This document shows positions 35,276 to 45,505 of a DNA stretch of 64,000 nucleotides, one piece after another. The notes under the pieces are model-generated. The model saw only the letters and a program-made list of their open reading frames with translations, did no database searches and was not told the origin of the DNA. The stretch spans positions 3,844,001 to 3,908,000 of the forward strand of contig NZ_CP048113.1 of assembly GCF_010093065.1 (NCBI RefSeq), given 5' to 3'. The DNA is from Chitinophaga agri (GTDB lineage: Bacteria > Bacteroidota > Bacteroidia > Chitinophagales > Chitinophagaceae). Each line of letters opens with the position of its first letter. The first letter of the stretch is position 1. The translations under genes were made by a program, and so were the position numbers.

Positions 35276-38200
35276 ATGATTCGCAATCTTTTAATATTCT
35301 CGCTCAAAAACAGATGGGTGGTCATCCTGATGGGACTAGGCCTGATGGGCATCGGCTACTGGTGCTTTACCCAACTGAAAATAGAAGCCTACCCGGACAT
35401 TGCTGACACAAATGTCATCATCGTAGCACAATACCCCGGCAGGGCAGCCGAAGAAGTAGAGCAACAGGTAACCATCCCTATAGAAAGAGCTTTACAGAAT
35501 ACCCCCAATGTACTCGACCGCAGGAGCCGTACTATCTTTGGCCTCAGCGTTGTACAGCTGACATTTACTGACGGTACGGACGACTACTTCGCCCGCCAGC
35601 AGGTCAATGAAAGGCTGGCCACCGCTGAACTGCCGGACGGTGTTGCGCCCGAACTGGCACCGCTCACTACTGCCGTAGGAGAGATACTCCGGTATGTGGT
35701 CGAGGCACCACCACAATTTACACCTACAGATATACGGGACCTGCAGGACTGGGTCATTAAACCGGCCCTGCTACAGGTCCCCGGCATCGCAGACATTACG
35801 ACATTTGGAGGTCCACTGAAACAGTTTCATATACTCACTGCACCCGATAAACTACGCAAGTTTGACCTGACTATGCAGGACGTCATTAATGCCGTGCAGC
35901 AAAACAATCAGAACACCGGTGGTAATATCATCAACCGCGGTGAACAGGGCTTCGCTGTACGTGGACTAGGGGCGGTTAAAACAGAGCAGGATATCCAGAA
36001 TATTGTACTGAAAGCGGTGAATGGTATGCCCGTATACCTGCGGGATGTGGCGACCGTAGAAGTAGCCCCACCTCCACCCAGTGGTGTGATGGGATATACT
36101 ATCAATGCGACGAAGACCAATGTCAGCAATGGTGTGGAAGGGATCATCCTGCTTCGCAGATATGAGAACCCAAGCGAAGTATTAAAAGCGCTGAAAGCAA
36201 AGATGCAGGACCTGGAACAGAATGATCTGCCTAAAGGCGTACACCTGCGCACATTATACGATCGTAGTTTCCTGATAGACCACTCACTCGAAACAGTTGG
36301 TCACACCTTACTGGAAGGCGTGTCTATCGTGGTCATCATCCTGATCTTCTTCCTGGGTAGTTTGCGAAGTGCATTGGTAGTGGCGCTGACCATTCCATTC
36401 TCACTGTTATTCGCTTTCATACTGATGCGTATCACCGGTATACCAGCTAACCTGCTGTCACTGGGTGCCATTGACTTTGGGATCATAGTAGACGGAGCCT
36501 GTGTCATGGCGGAACACCTGATACGAACCTATCGCACCGCATCACCGGAAGAGAAAAAGAAAGGCATTATTGCCCTGACTTTACGTTCTTCACAGGAAGT
36601 CGGCAGAGAGATCTTCTTCTCCGTCACCATCATCATTCTGGCGTATATGCCTATTCTGCTGATGACCCGTGTGGAAGGTAAACTGTTCTCACCGATGGCG
36701 CTGACACTGGCATTCGCCGTGGTCGGTTCCATGCTGGCGGCGCTGACGCTCATCCCCGTACTGATCTCCTTTGCCTTTAAAAAAGCATTTAACAATACAG
36801 ACAAACCGATGAAAGCACACCGGAATGTGGTGCTGGACTTTCTGTCCAACCAGTATTCCCGTGTACTGGCCGGGGTGATGAAATGGCCGAAGGTAACCGT
36901 GCTGGGGGGCTTTTCCATCGTGATACTACTGGTATTGCTGGGAGGTAGTCTGGGGTCAGAATTCCTGCCGGAACTGGACGAAGGTTCAATCTTCCTCCGT
37001 GGCAATTTCCCGGCAGGTATTACCATACAGGAAAATGCGAAATACGCTCCGAAGATCAGGGAGGTGATCGCTAAATATCCACAGATCTCTTTTGTGATCA
37101 CACAGGCAGGCCGTAATGATGACGGTACCGATCCATTTCCTTCCAACAGGAATGAGATACTGGTGGGACTAAAGGATTACAGTCTGTGGAGTGATACGAT
37201 CTCCAAAAAGACACTGGTGACCAACATCCGCCATGACCTGGAAAAAGCGATGCCTTCCGTGCAGTTCTCTTCCGGTCAGCCGATCATCGACCAGGTGATG
37301 GAGATCGTAACAGGTAGCGCGGCCGATCTGGCGATCTCGATCGTAGGAGACGACCTGACCATGATGCGGGCCAAAGCCGACACGATCGCTAACCTGGTGA
37401 AACATATGAAAGGTGCGGAATCGGTGAACATAGAACAGGAAGGTCCTTCGGAGCAGATCGCGATCAACATCAACCGGGAGAATGCTGCCCGCTTTGGTAT
37501 CAATGTAGCCGATATCCAGGGTATGATAGAGGCAGCAATAGGCGGTAAAGCGATTTCTACGTTGTATGACGGCACTAAACGTTACGATGTGGTCATCCGT
37601 TACCTGCCGGGAGAACGTAACACTATTGAGTCTGTAAAGAACCTTCAGGTGCCTTCCGCTACCGGTGCACTGATCCCGATGAACCAGCTGGCGGATATTT
37701 CCTATGTACAGGGACAGACCAATATCTACCGGTATAACAACAAGCGCATGGTGACCGTACGTACGAATATCCGGGGTCGCGATCAGGGTGGATTTGTGAA
37801 AGAGATCGGCGATAAGATCAATCAGCAGCTTTATCTGCCCAAAGGATATTCCATTGTCTATGGCGGACAATATGAGAACCTGGAACGGGCGGGCAAGCAG
37901 TTATCTCTCACCATCCCGATGACGATCATCATGGTATTCCTGGTACTGTTCATTCTGTTCAGGAACATGCCGCAGACGTTCGTTACCGTGAGCTGTATAT
38001 TGTTTGCACTGGCGGGGGGTATAGTCGCACTGTTCATCCGGGGCTATCATTTCAATGTCTCTGCAGGAGTGGGATTCGTGAGCATCTTTGGTATTTCCGT
38101 GATGTCAGGAGTATTGCTGGTATCAGCGATCAACCGGCTTCGGCTTAAACCGGACCAGACCTTACAACAAAGCGTACTCCTGGGGTCAAAGGAACAGCTG

Positions 38201-38422
38201 AGCGCATTATTATCCATCCTGATCGTGGCCATTGCGGGTCTTATACCAGCAGCGACATCTTCAGGCATCGGATCTGATGTACAGCGTCCACTGGCCACAG
38301 TGATCATAGGCGGGCTGACAAGCACCCTGCTGTTCGCCCCATTACTGATACCTCCCCTGTATTGGTGGGTAGAGCGGAACCGGGCAGTTAAGAAGGCAGT
38401 AAAGACAGACTTATCGGAATAG
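35276..38422 (+). CDS. Heavy-metal efflux RND transporter (CzcA/CusA family)
   Basis: 1048 residues, the full RND pump length, with twelve transmembrane helices and two large periplasmic loops. The heavy-metal (HME) subclass is shown by the proton-relay motif in helix 4, AIDFGIIVDGACVMAEH, with both Asp residues and the Glu, as in CzcA. Other landmarks are YPDIADTNVIIVAQYPGRAAEEVEQQVTIPIE after helix 1 and FNVSAGVGFVSIFGISVMSGVLLVSAINRLR near the C-terminus. It should pump cations such as Zn, Co, Cd, Cu or Ag across the envelope through the adaptor and TolC channel of the same operon. The methionine pattern does not allow the metal to be fixed by eye. Confidence 0.95.
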   Translation: MIRNLLIFSLKNRWVVILMGLGLMGIGYWCFTQLKIEAYPDIADTNVIIVAQYPGRAAEEVEQQVTIPIERALQNTPNVLDRRSRTIFGLSVVQLTFTDGTDDYFARQQVNERLATAELPDGVAPELAPLTTAVGEILRYVVEAPPQFTPTDIRDLQDWVIKPALLQVPGIADITTFGGPLKQFHILTAPDKLRKFDLTMQDVINAVQQNNQNTGGNIINRGEQGFAVRGLGAVKTEQDIQNIVLKAVNGMPVYLRDVATVEVAPPPPSGVMGYTINATKTNVSNGVEGIILLRRYENPSEVLKALKAKMQDLEQNDLPKGVHLRTLYDRSFLIDHSLETVGHTLLEGVSIVVIILIFFLGSLRSALVVALTIPFSLLFAFILMRITGIPANLLSLGAIDFGIIVDGACVMAEHLIRTYRTASPEEKKKGIIALTLRSSQEVGREIFFSVTIIILAYMPILLMTRVEGKLFSPMALTLAFAVVGSMLAALTLIPVLISFAFKKAFNNTDKPMKAHRNVVLDFLSNQYSRVLAGVMKWPKVTVLGGFSIVILLVLLGGSLGSEFLPELDEGSIFLRGNFPAGITIQENAKYAPKIREVIAKYPQISFVITQAGRNDDGTDPFPSNRNEILVGLKDYSLWSDTISKKTLVTNIRHDLEKAMPSVQFSSGQPIIDQVMEIVTGSAADLAISIVGDDLTMMRAKADTIANLVKHMKGAESVNIEQEGPSEQIAININRENAARFGINVADIQGMIEAAIGGKAISTLYDGTKRYDVVIRYLPGERNTIESVKNLQVPSATGALIPMNQLADISYVQGQTNIYRYNNKRMVTVRTNIRGRDQGGFVKEIGDKINQQLYLPKGYSIVYGGQYENLERAGKQLSLTIPMTIIMVFLVLFILFRNMPQTFVTVSCILFALAGGIVALFIRGYHFNVSAGVGFVSIFGISVMSGVLLVSAINRLRLKPDQTLQQSVLLGSKEQLSALLSILIVAIAGLIPAATSSGIGSDVQRPLATVIIGGLTSTLLFAPLLIPPLYWWVERNRAVKKAVKTDLSE

Positions 38423-38440
38423 CAAACTATGACAGGCAGG

Positions 38441-38482
38441 CAAAAAAAAAGGGCTGCAGGATCGATTGATCTGCAGCCCTTT
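38441..38482. terminator. Bidirectional terminator between the efflux operon and the CsgG-like gene
   Basis: Perfect 9-bp stem GGGCTGCAG (38451-38459) with CTGCAGCCC (38471-38479), flanked by nine A residues on one side and TTTG-TATTTTT on the other. It serves the plus-strand RND operon and the minus-strand gene ending at 38503. Confidence 0.9.
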
Positions 38483-38502
38483 GTATTTTTAAGCGGGATA
38501 TA

Positions 38503-39318
38503 CTATTCAGTAATGATCTCGCATTTGATCTTTGCATTGGCTTCTACTTTCTTGGCAATAGCAGCACCCCCTTCTTTTACCAGGCATACAGAGAAGTTTT
38601 CATCTTCTACTTTTGCGACAGCGATCTTACCAAGGGTTCTTTTTCTGTGCATTTTCTTACCGTCTACAGTCAGATCGGTGATCTCATACACGCGGAACTC
38701 ATCATGTTCTTTCAGACCAGCGAGGCTACCTGCTACGATCAGTACGCGGATGGCTTCACCAGCAGCGTTCTTTTCTTCTACCTGTGCGATAGAAACAGGA
38801 TTCTTCAGGTTTTCACGAATGAACTTGTCGATACCAGGTGTAAGTTCTTTCATTGCGTCATCAAAAGCATGTTTACCTTTTCCGGCAGCATTGAAGCGGG
38901 TGGTGGCCACTTCTTCACCTGAACTGACATCTACAATAGCGATGTCAAATAATAATTCCGCGGTTGTTGTATTGGTGATTCCCAGTGGGAGGTCGGATGG
39001 CTTTGTTTCTACATTGGCTTTCAACACATTACCAGTTACAATATACTGGGCGCCCAGTGATTGTGCCTGTGCCAGGGCACTGGCGTCCTGTCCTTCCTGT
39101 CCTACTCCTGCCCTTACCTGGTTCAGTTTATCTTTTTCTAATAGGGAAAAACCTCTCACTTTCAGGGTAGCATCGTATACAACATCCTGTATAGCCGTTA
39201 CGTATTCAGTTCTACCACTACTTTTGAAAGACGCAACACCGATGAGGTTTTTGGTTTGAGCGAAAGCAGATGAGAAAGCAACAATGCCGCATAAAACGGA
39301 TAATACTCTTTTTGTCAT
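38503..39318 (-). CDS. CsgG/LpoB-like exported protein
   Basis: 271 residues with signal peptide MTKRVLSVLCGIVAFSSAFAQ. The fold pattern follows the CsgG/HfaB family: IGVASFKSSG, then GFSLLEKDKLNQVRAG, ALAQAQSLGAQYIVTGNVLKA, and FDIAIVDVSSGEEVATTRFNAAGKG. True CsgG is an outer-membrane lipoprotein forming the curli secretion pore; this protein has no lipobox Cys and no neighbouring curli genes, so it is better viewed as a periplasmic relative of unknown job. The C-terminal 80 residues (VLIVAGSLAGLKEHDEFRVYEI) may be a separate small beta domain. It is monocistronic. Confidence 0.75.
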   Translation of the reverse strand: MTKRVLSVLCGIVAFSSAFAQTKNLIGVASFKSSGRTEYVTAIQDVVYDATLKVRGFSLLEKDKLNQVRAGVGQEGQDASALAQAQSLGAQYIVTGNVLKANVETKPSDLPLGITNTTTAELLFDIAIVDVSSGEEVATTRFNAAGKGKHAFDDAMKELTPGIDKFIRENLKNPVSIAQVEEKNAAGEAIRVLIVAGSLAGLKEHDEFRVYEITDLTVDGKKMHRKRTLGKIAVAKVEDENFSVCLVKEGGAAIAKKVEANAKIKCEIITE

Positions 39319-39396
39319 GGCTAGGTATTAGTTTGAAATAGCGTCCAAAAATAACGACTATTCCTTTTACATATATTTTTTTATGATAAAATGAAC

Positions 39397-42300
39397 CTAA
39401 CCGGCACGTTGATCTTGTTTCACAGGCAGGATAATTTTAAACGTAGCGCCTTCTTTTTCACGGCTTTGTGCAGTGATCAGGCCATTGTGCTTATCGATGA
39501 TCTTCCTGGTGACTGCCAGTCCGATACCGGTCCCTTCATATTTATCTTTCGTATGCAAACGCTGAAAGAGGATAAATATTTTGTCCAGGTATTTTTCATC
39601 GAAGCCGATCCCGTTATCTGAGATGGAAATGGTGACATAAGGCCCCTGCGGGTCTTCCACACTGTCAAACCGTTTTTCCCTGATACGGGTACCGGCTATA
39701 TTAATCACCGGTTGTACGTCTTTGCGGGAGAATTTAAATGCATTACTTAACAGGTTCTGGAATACCTGACGGAGTTGTCCTGGTACCGCCTCTATGACTG
39801 GTAAATTGGTCAGTGTTACCCTGGCGTGTTTTTCCTGTATCATTATTTCAAGATCGGAAAGTATCTCGTTGATGATCACCTTCAGGTCTACCTGCTCGAA
39901 GAAGCTGGCCTGCGACAAACGGGAGAAACGCAGCAGGTCATCTATCAGGTTGGCCATACGGGAAGAGGAACTGATGATGCGGGTCAGGTAGTCTTTTGCC
40001 TTATCCTCCATAGTGGCCTGATACCTGTCTTTCAACATGTTACCAAACATATGGATCTTACGTAGTGGTTCCTTCAGGTCATGAGATGCGACAAACGCAT
40101 ATTGCTGTAACTCGGCATTGCTGGCCTCGAGGTCTTCATTGGCACGTTTCAGTTCCAGGGTGCGCTCTTCGATACGCTGCTCCATGATCTCTGCAGCCAG
40201 CTTCTGCTCATGAATATCCGTACTGGTACCTACCAGTACACTGGACCTGCCCTCCATGTCCTTCTGCACCCTTGTACGGTGCAGGAACCAGTGATAAACG
40301 CCGTTGCTATCCCGGATACGCATTTCAATGGAGAAGTCCTGCTTGCTTTTCACCGCATGATCCCACCGCGTTTGCCAGTTGGCAATATCATCGGGGTGGA
40401 TAATGCTTTCCCACAGTTCTTCCTGTAATACGGCCAGTGTTTTACCGGTATATATGATAAACTGTTCGTTAACAAAATTGATCTGACCATCAGCCTCTGA
40501 GGTCCAGAGGATCAATGGCATAGCCTCTGCCAGGAAGCGCTTTTCTTCCTTATTGGCAATGACCTGTTCTTCTGCCTGACGGAGGTTGGTCACATCCATC
40601 ATAGAGCCCAGCATACGGTAAGGCGTATTATATTCATCCAGCAGGAGGTAGCCACGGTCTAATACGTGTGCATAACTACCGTCGGAACGTCTTAACCGGT
40701 AGCCTTCTGTCCATTGGTTCTGTTTGGCATTAATAGCGCGGGAAATACTGCCTTTTACCCGGTCACGGTCATCCGGATGGATATTCTCCTGCCAGAAGGT
40801 GCGGCTGTTGGAGCCTTCTTTCTGATAGCCATATACCGTATAAAAGTTATCGCTCCACCATACGTTGTTATTGGTGAGGCTCCAGTCCCAGATCGTATCA
40901 TTGGTGGCTTTGGATACCAGGCGGAAACGCTCTTCACTCATCGTCAGTTCGCGCGTCCTTTCCAGTACTTTATATTCCAGTTCACTGTTCAGGTTACGGA
41001 GGCTTTCCCTCGCCTGTACCAGCTCATTATAGTTACGTCTCAGCCGGTCTTCTGCGTCCTTCTTTTCGGTCACGTCGGAGCAGGTGATCACGATATTACC
41101 TTCCTGTGTTTTTACACTGGACAGCTCATACCATGCGTCCTGCTCTCCGCGCTCCAGGTGAAACTCCGTGCGGAGTACAGTGCCTAGTTCCACCACCTGC
41201 ACATACTTTTCAAACAATCCGTGATCTACCATCTCTGGCATGGATTGTTTCATCGATGGATATTTCTGTGAAGTCACTTCTTTTCCGAGGAATCGCAGGC
41301 CTTCGTTGTTTGCAGCCAGCAAACGGAAATCTGTCACTATCCCCGCATCATTTCTCACGGCTTTAAATGCCATGATCGCATTGGTACTGGCATTAAACAC
41401 CCCTTTCAGGAGCATATCCAGCTCCTTGATCGCTGTGATGTCCACAAAAGTGATCACGACCCCATCGGTATGTTTATCCTGACGGATATAGGGCAGGATC
41501 TTCATCAGATGCATATTGCCATTGCTCAGCATCATTTCCTTCTCCACGGTACGTTTCGTCCTGATCACTGTCTGGATATCGTCCATCATACTATCCTGCT
41601 GGATATTGGTAGAGATATGATTGATCGGGCGACCAATATCAGAAGGAATGAGGTTGATCATTTTCACCGCTGCCTGATTAAACTTACGGATACGCATATG
41701 CCCATCAACAAACACCTGTCCGATGTCCGTACTCCGGAAATAGTTATCCATGTCATCATTCAGCTCTATCAGCTCCTTGATCTTTAGCTGATGTTCTGTA
41801 TTCAGGGTATGCAGCTCTTCGTTGAGTGATTGCAGTTCCTCGTTACTGGACTGCAGTTCCTCATTCGCAGAAAGTAATTCTTCATTGCTGGACTGTAGCT
41901 CCTCATTGGACGTTTCCAGTCCTTCGATGGCCATCTGGAGGTTGGTACGGGTTTCTCCCAGTTCCGCTTCCAGCGACAGGATATGTTCCTTTACATCTGC
42001 CGGCTGGGCATGTGTATCCGGCGCATCGTTATGTACACCCACTTTTTCATGATCCTCCTGGAAGACGATCATCATGTGCTGGTTATTACCCATACCTGGT
42101 TTAATCAGTAGATTGACCACTCTTAAACCTTCCGGCGTGCTTATTTTCACCCCTTTGATCTGTGATTTTTTCCCGGTTGTCCAGGCTTGTCTCAGGGCGA
42201 TGTTAAGTGCCATAGACAGATCGGCCGGGACCATTTTCAGCAGGTTCAGATGCAGCTTTTTCTCCGGCAGGGAAAGGTATTTTTTGTAATTGCCCAGGGC

Positions 42301-43899
42301 CTCGATGATCTCGTAAGATTTATCGACATAGACAGCGGCGAAGCCAAAGTCCTCTGCGATCACCTCACGGAATTCTTCCTGCAGGGTGCTGGTTTGCTTT
42401 TCTGTCATGGTGATGCGTCCGTTGTTACCACCACGGATGTCACGGGTCTGACGGATATATTCCAGCGGACTATAAAGATTATCTGGCAGGGAAGCACGGG
42501 AGTTATCCGTTTTCCGGTACAACTTCCATTTCTGGTTCACTTCTTCCAGTCCCCCCCGGATGAGGGACGCTGATTCACTAGGCCCGAGGAAGAGGTAACC
42601 TCCTGTGTTCAGGGCAAAATGAAGCGAGGACAATACCTGCCGTTGCAACACGTTTTCCATGTATATCAACATGTTGCGACAGGTCACGAGGTCGTTTTTA
42701 ATGAAGGGAGGGTCCTTCAGTATATTATGACGCGCAAAGACGATCTGCTTGCGCAGTCGTGGCACGATCTGATATTGTTTTTCTTCCCTGATGAAATACT
42801 TTTTCAGGAAAGAAGGGTCTATTTCTTTCAGGACAGCTGCCGGATATGTTCCTCTGGCAGCAAATTCCACCGCATTACTGTCTATATCAGTAGCGAATAT
42901 TTTTACGTCCAGCCATTTGTTCTTTTCCTGCAGGCATTGATCCAGGAGCATGGCCAGTGAATAGGCCTCCTCTCCTGTACTACAGGCAGTGACCCATATC
43001 TTGAGAATAGCGCCTTCTTCTTTCTCATCTATCAACCGGTTAAGTACCTGCTCTTTTAAAATATCGAAGGCATGCTTATCTCTGAAGAAGCGGGTAACGC
43101 CTATCAGGAAGTCCTTGGCGAGTGCTTTACTTTCATCTTCACTTGTCCGCAATATCTGCAGGTATTCCTCCAGACTTTTCACATTAAACTGCGCCATTCG
43201 CTTAGCGATACGGCGGGTAATGGTAGGCGGTTTATAATGATTAAAATCCTGTCCGCTATGCTCACGTACCAGCTGGAAGACTTCTGACAGCATCTCCTCA
43301 TCTATCGTACCATTAAAGACCTGCACCGGCATATCCTGGATGTAATTATAGATCTCCCCAGGCATAAATTCAGGAGCCAGGACATAATCCATATTTTCAG
43401 AGCTGATCACGCTGCGGGGCATGCCATCAAACTTGGCGGTCTCGGGGTCCTGGACCATGACCATACCACCTGCCTTTTTAATAGCAGCAGCACCTTTGGT
43501 ACCATCAGTACCTGTACCGGAAAGGATGATACAGATGGCATTTCTGCCTTTATCTTTCGCAAGTGAAAAAAGGAAGGTATCAATAGCTGTATTGGGGGCT
43601 TTCTCAACAGGTTTCTGTACCAGTCTGAGACGTCCCTGCTCTACAATGATCTCTTTATTATTAGGAATAACGTATACACAGTCATTCTCTATAGCCATGT
43701 CCTCTTCGACCTCCCTCACCTGCATATTCGTATGCTTGGACACCAGTTCCACCAGCAGACTTTTATAATCCGGAGACAGGTGCTGAATGATGACAAATGA
43801 GAGGTTGCCGTATTCCGGCATATTATCAAAGAATTCATGGATGGCTTCAAGACCACCAGCAGAGGCTCCTATTGCTACTATGTAGTTCGCTTTCTTCAT
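39397..43899 (-). CDS. CheB-CheR-PAS-histidine kinase fusion protein
   Basis: 1500 residues, cytoplasmic. Domains in order: CheB-type methylesterase about 1-185 with catalytic Ser13 (GASAGG), His40 (IIQHLSP) and Asp132 (SGTGTDG); CheR-type SAM methyltransferase about 205-465 (TRFFRDKHAF, ACSTGEEAYSLA, CRNMLIYM); a PAS domain about 510-620; a coiled coil about 640-720 built of repeated NEELQSSNEEL units; four further PAS domains to about 1245 (two of the PAS_3 type with IHPDD); HisKA with phospho-acceptor His1273 in VASHDLKEPLRK; and an HATPase with NAFKFSR, SDNGIGFD and GTGIGLA. It has no receiver domain. Start ATG at 43899 lies 49 bases after the phytochrome stop, so it is the last gene of the light-sensing operon and the likely output kinase. 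Confidence 0.92.
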   Translation of the reverse strand: MKKANYIVAIGASAGGLEAIHEFFDNMPEYGNLSFVIIQHLSPDYKSLLVELVSKHTNMQVREVEEDMAIENDCVYVIPNNKEIIVEQGRLRLVQKPVEKAPNTAIDTFLFSLAKDKGRNAICIILSGTGTDGTKGAAAIKKAGGMVMVQDPETAKFDGMPRSVISSENMDYVLAPEFMPGEIYNYIQDMPVQVFNGTIDEEMLSEVFQLVREHSGQDFNHYKPPTITRRIAKRMAQFNVKSLEEYLQILRTSEDESKALAKDFLIGVTRFFRDKHAFDILKEQVLNRLIDEKEEGAILKIWVTACSTGEEAYSLAMLLDQCLQEKNKWLDVKIFATDIDSNAVEFAARGTYPAAVLKEIDPSFLKKYFIREEKQYQIVPRLRKQIVFARHNILKDPPFIKNDLVTCRNMLIYMENVLQRQVLSSLHFALNTGGYLFLGPSESASLIRGGLEEVNQKWKLYRKTDNSRASLPDNLYSPLEYIRQTRDIRGGNNGRITMTEKQTSTLQEEFREVIAEDFGFAAVYVDKSYEIIEALGNYKKYLSLPEKKLHLNLLKMVPADLSMALNIALRQAWTTGKKSQIKGVKISTPEGLRVVNLLIKPGMGNNQHMMIVFQEDHEKVGVHNDAPDTHAQPADVKEHILSLEAELGETRTNLQMAIEGLETSNEELQSSNEELLSANEELQSSNEELQSLNEELHTLNTEHQLKIKELIELNDDMDNYFRSTDIGQVFVDGHMRIRKFNQAAVKMINLIPSDIGRPINHISTNIQQDSMMDDIQTVIRTKRTVEKEMMLSNGNMHLMKILPYIRQDKHTDGVVITFVDITAIKELDMLLKGVFNASTNAIMAFKAVRNDAGIVTDFRLLAANNEGLRFLGKEVTSQKYPSMKQSMPEMVDHGLFEKYVQVVELGTVLRTEFHLERGEQDAWYELSSVKTQEGNIVITCSDVTEKKDAEDRLRRNYNELVQARESLRNLNSELEYKVLERTRELTMSEERFRLVSKATNDTIWDWSLTNNNVWWSDNFYTVYGYQKEGSNSRTFWQENIHPDDRDRVKGSISRAINAKQNQWTEGYRLRRSDGSYAHVLDRGYLLLDEYNTPYRMLGSMMDVTNLRQAEEQVIANKEEKRFLAEAMPLILWTSEADGQINFVNEQFIIYTGKTLAVLQEELWESIIHPDDIANWQTRWDHAVKSKQDFSIEMRIRDSNGVYHWFLHRTRVQKDMEGRSSVLVGTSTDIHEQKLAAEIMEQRIEERTLELKRANEDLEASNAELQQYAFVASHDLKEPLRKIHMFGNMLKDRYQATMEDKAKDYLTRIISSSSRMANLIDDLLRFSRLSQASFFEQVDLKVIINEILSDLEIMIQEKHARVTLTNLPVIEAVPGQLRQVFQNLLSNAFKFSRKDVQPVINIAGTRIREKRFDSVEDPQGPYVTISISDNGIGFDEKYLDKIFILFQRLHTKDKYEGTGIGLAVTRKIIDKHNGLITAQSREKEGATFKIILPVKQDQRAG

Positions 43900-43948
43900 T
43901 CAATTATTTAATCCATAACTATTTTCATACCAAGAATCCAGACGTCAC

Positions 43949-45472
43949 TCAATCCAGTCCCCTGATGATGAACTCCAGAACGAAATTACGGAGTAACCCT
44001 GCCATCTGGATTTCTGTTTGTTTCCACGGTAAAGCGGTGTTACGAACGGTTTGCTGCCAGAGGCTAAATGAGTTACGGGGATGGTATTGTATATTATCCT
44101 TCTCAAACCGCAGCGCTTCATTGGGATTACCTCCCCAGTTCACTTCCTGGATCACTTCCGGGCGGAATACCACGAGGTACTCTCCTTTATTCGGTTGTAC
44201 CGGGATGACCAGTATACCGCTGGCGATATCTGCAAAGTGAATGGCTGGTTCATAGATGGCTGACAAATTCAGTTCCTGGAATATCTGACCGGCATTCCTG
44301 CTTTGCAGCCAGAGGAACAGGTCTTTCAACTCATTTTTATCTGGCGTCTTACCCACCGTCTCCAGGCGGCGGTTGTACATAACAGCAGCACCGGACGCAT
44401 TCAGTAACTGTAAAATGCTGGTCTCCCGACCCAGTAAACCATTGAACAGGTCTCCGGTGGTGAATACCTGTTCTACCAGCCTGGTATGAATGTCATGCAA
44501 TTTCGTGTATTCATCTCCCTGTTCTTTATAGTACAGGGCCTGGATACGCGCTGCGATAATATCGGATAACAATTCAAACTGTGCCCTTCCTTCATATGGC
44601 AAACGGTAGGCCGTACGATGGTGACAGGAGAAGAGTCCCCATAGCTGACCGTCTTTCAGGATACGGCAGGACATGGAAGTCATGATCTCCATGTTCTTCA
44701 TATACTCGAGGTGTACGGCAGGCACACTACGCAGGTTACAACCCGAAAGGTCGGTAAAGGCGTTAGTGAGTGGGTTGATAACGGGATAGAGGCTTACGGG
44801 CACATATTCCCTGTTGGGGATCATGCGGTAAGGGTTATCCAGGTACATGGCCCTGGCCTGACGCGGAATATCGGACGCGGGAAAGGTGAGTCCGAGGTAA
44901 GATTCCATTCCGGGTTCCAGTTCTTCGGCAATCACGGTACCATTCCAGTCTTTGTCGAACTGGTAGACCATCACTTTATCATAACCGGACAATGCTTTCA
45001 GCTGGCGGGCAGCCGTTTCACAGGCTACTTTAATACTTGGCGCGGCATTGATGGCCGCCATAGCGTATTTCAGCTGCTGATAAATATCTATAAAGGAATG
45101 CTCCTCCCCCTGCTCATCAAGGCCTTCTATTTCCAGCAGCAACGCTTCTCCGGAGAGGTGAGCAACGGCCAGATAATCTTTAGCACCGCCTGTACCGTTA
45201 AAAGTAAGTGTGAAAGGCAATTTATTCACCAGTCCTTCCGCCAGTTTCACCTGCAGGTCTTCCATCTGGTGGGGAAGGATATAATCAGACAACCATGTAT
45301 CTACTACTGCTGCCGGAGGTAAACCAACAGCGCCGGTAATATTTTCACTTACCTGTACAATTTTATAATCCGCGAGCTGTATTACCAGCAACATACCGTA
45401 AGGCTGTATCAGATTGATCTGATGAAGCGGAACACTACCACAAAAGGTAGCGTCAAAGTTCCTTTTTTCCAT
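43949..45472 (-). CDS. Bacteriophytochrome photosensory core (PAS-GAF-PHY) without output domain
   Basis: 507 residues. Red/far-red light sensor binding biliverdin. Cys11 in FCGSVPLHQINLIQPYGML is at the canonical chromophore-attachment position ahead of the PAS domain. The GAF domain (about 130-310) keeps PASDIPRQAR (Asp201), NLRSVPAVHLEYMKNM (His254) and SCHHRTAYRLPYEGR. The PHY domain (about 325-500) has the FRPE...NWGGNP segment and the tongue motif PRNSF (465-469). The chain ends right after PHY, so the histidine kinase that most bacteriophytochromes carry is absent. The gene lies 33 bases after heme oxygenase and 49 bases before the CheB-CheR-kinase fusion, which may provide the output in trans. 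Confidence 0.93.
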   Translation of the reverse strand: MEKRNFDATFCGSVPLHQINLIQPYGMLLVIQLADYKIVQVSENITGAVGLPPAAVVDTWLSDYILPHQMEDLQVKLAEGLVNKLPFTLTFNGTGGAKDYLAVAHLSGEALLLEIEGLDEQGEEHSFIDIYQQLKYAMAAINAAPSIKVACETAARQLKALSGYDKVMVYQFDKDWNGTVIAEELEPGMESYLGLTFPASDIPRQARAMYLDNPYRMIPNREYVPVSLYPVINPLTNAFTDLSGCNLRSVPAVHLEYMKNMEIMTSMSCRILKDGQLWGLFSCHHRTAYRLPYEGRAQFELLSDIIAARIQALYYKEQGDEYTKLHDIHTRLVEQVFTTGDLFNGLLGRETSILQLLNASGAAVMYNRRLETVGKTPDKNELKDLFLWLQSRNAGQIFQELNLSAIYEPAIHFADIASGILVIPVQPNKGEYLVVFRPEVIQEVNWGGNPNEALRFEKDNIQYHPRNSFSLWQQTVRNTALPWKQTEIQMAGLLRNFVLEFIIRGLD

Positions 45473-45505
45473 ATTAACAGTGGTAAATGGGTTAGTAAAA
45501 TACCG

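Noticed and set aside
38429..39259. 276-codon open frame on the plus strand
   Set aside because: Antisense to the CsgG-like gene and starting beside a terminator hairpin; its composition is Ser/Phe rich and it matches no family I know.
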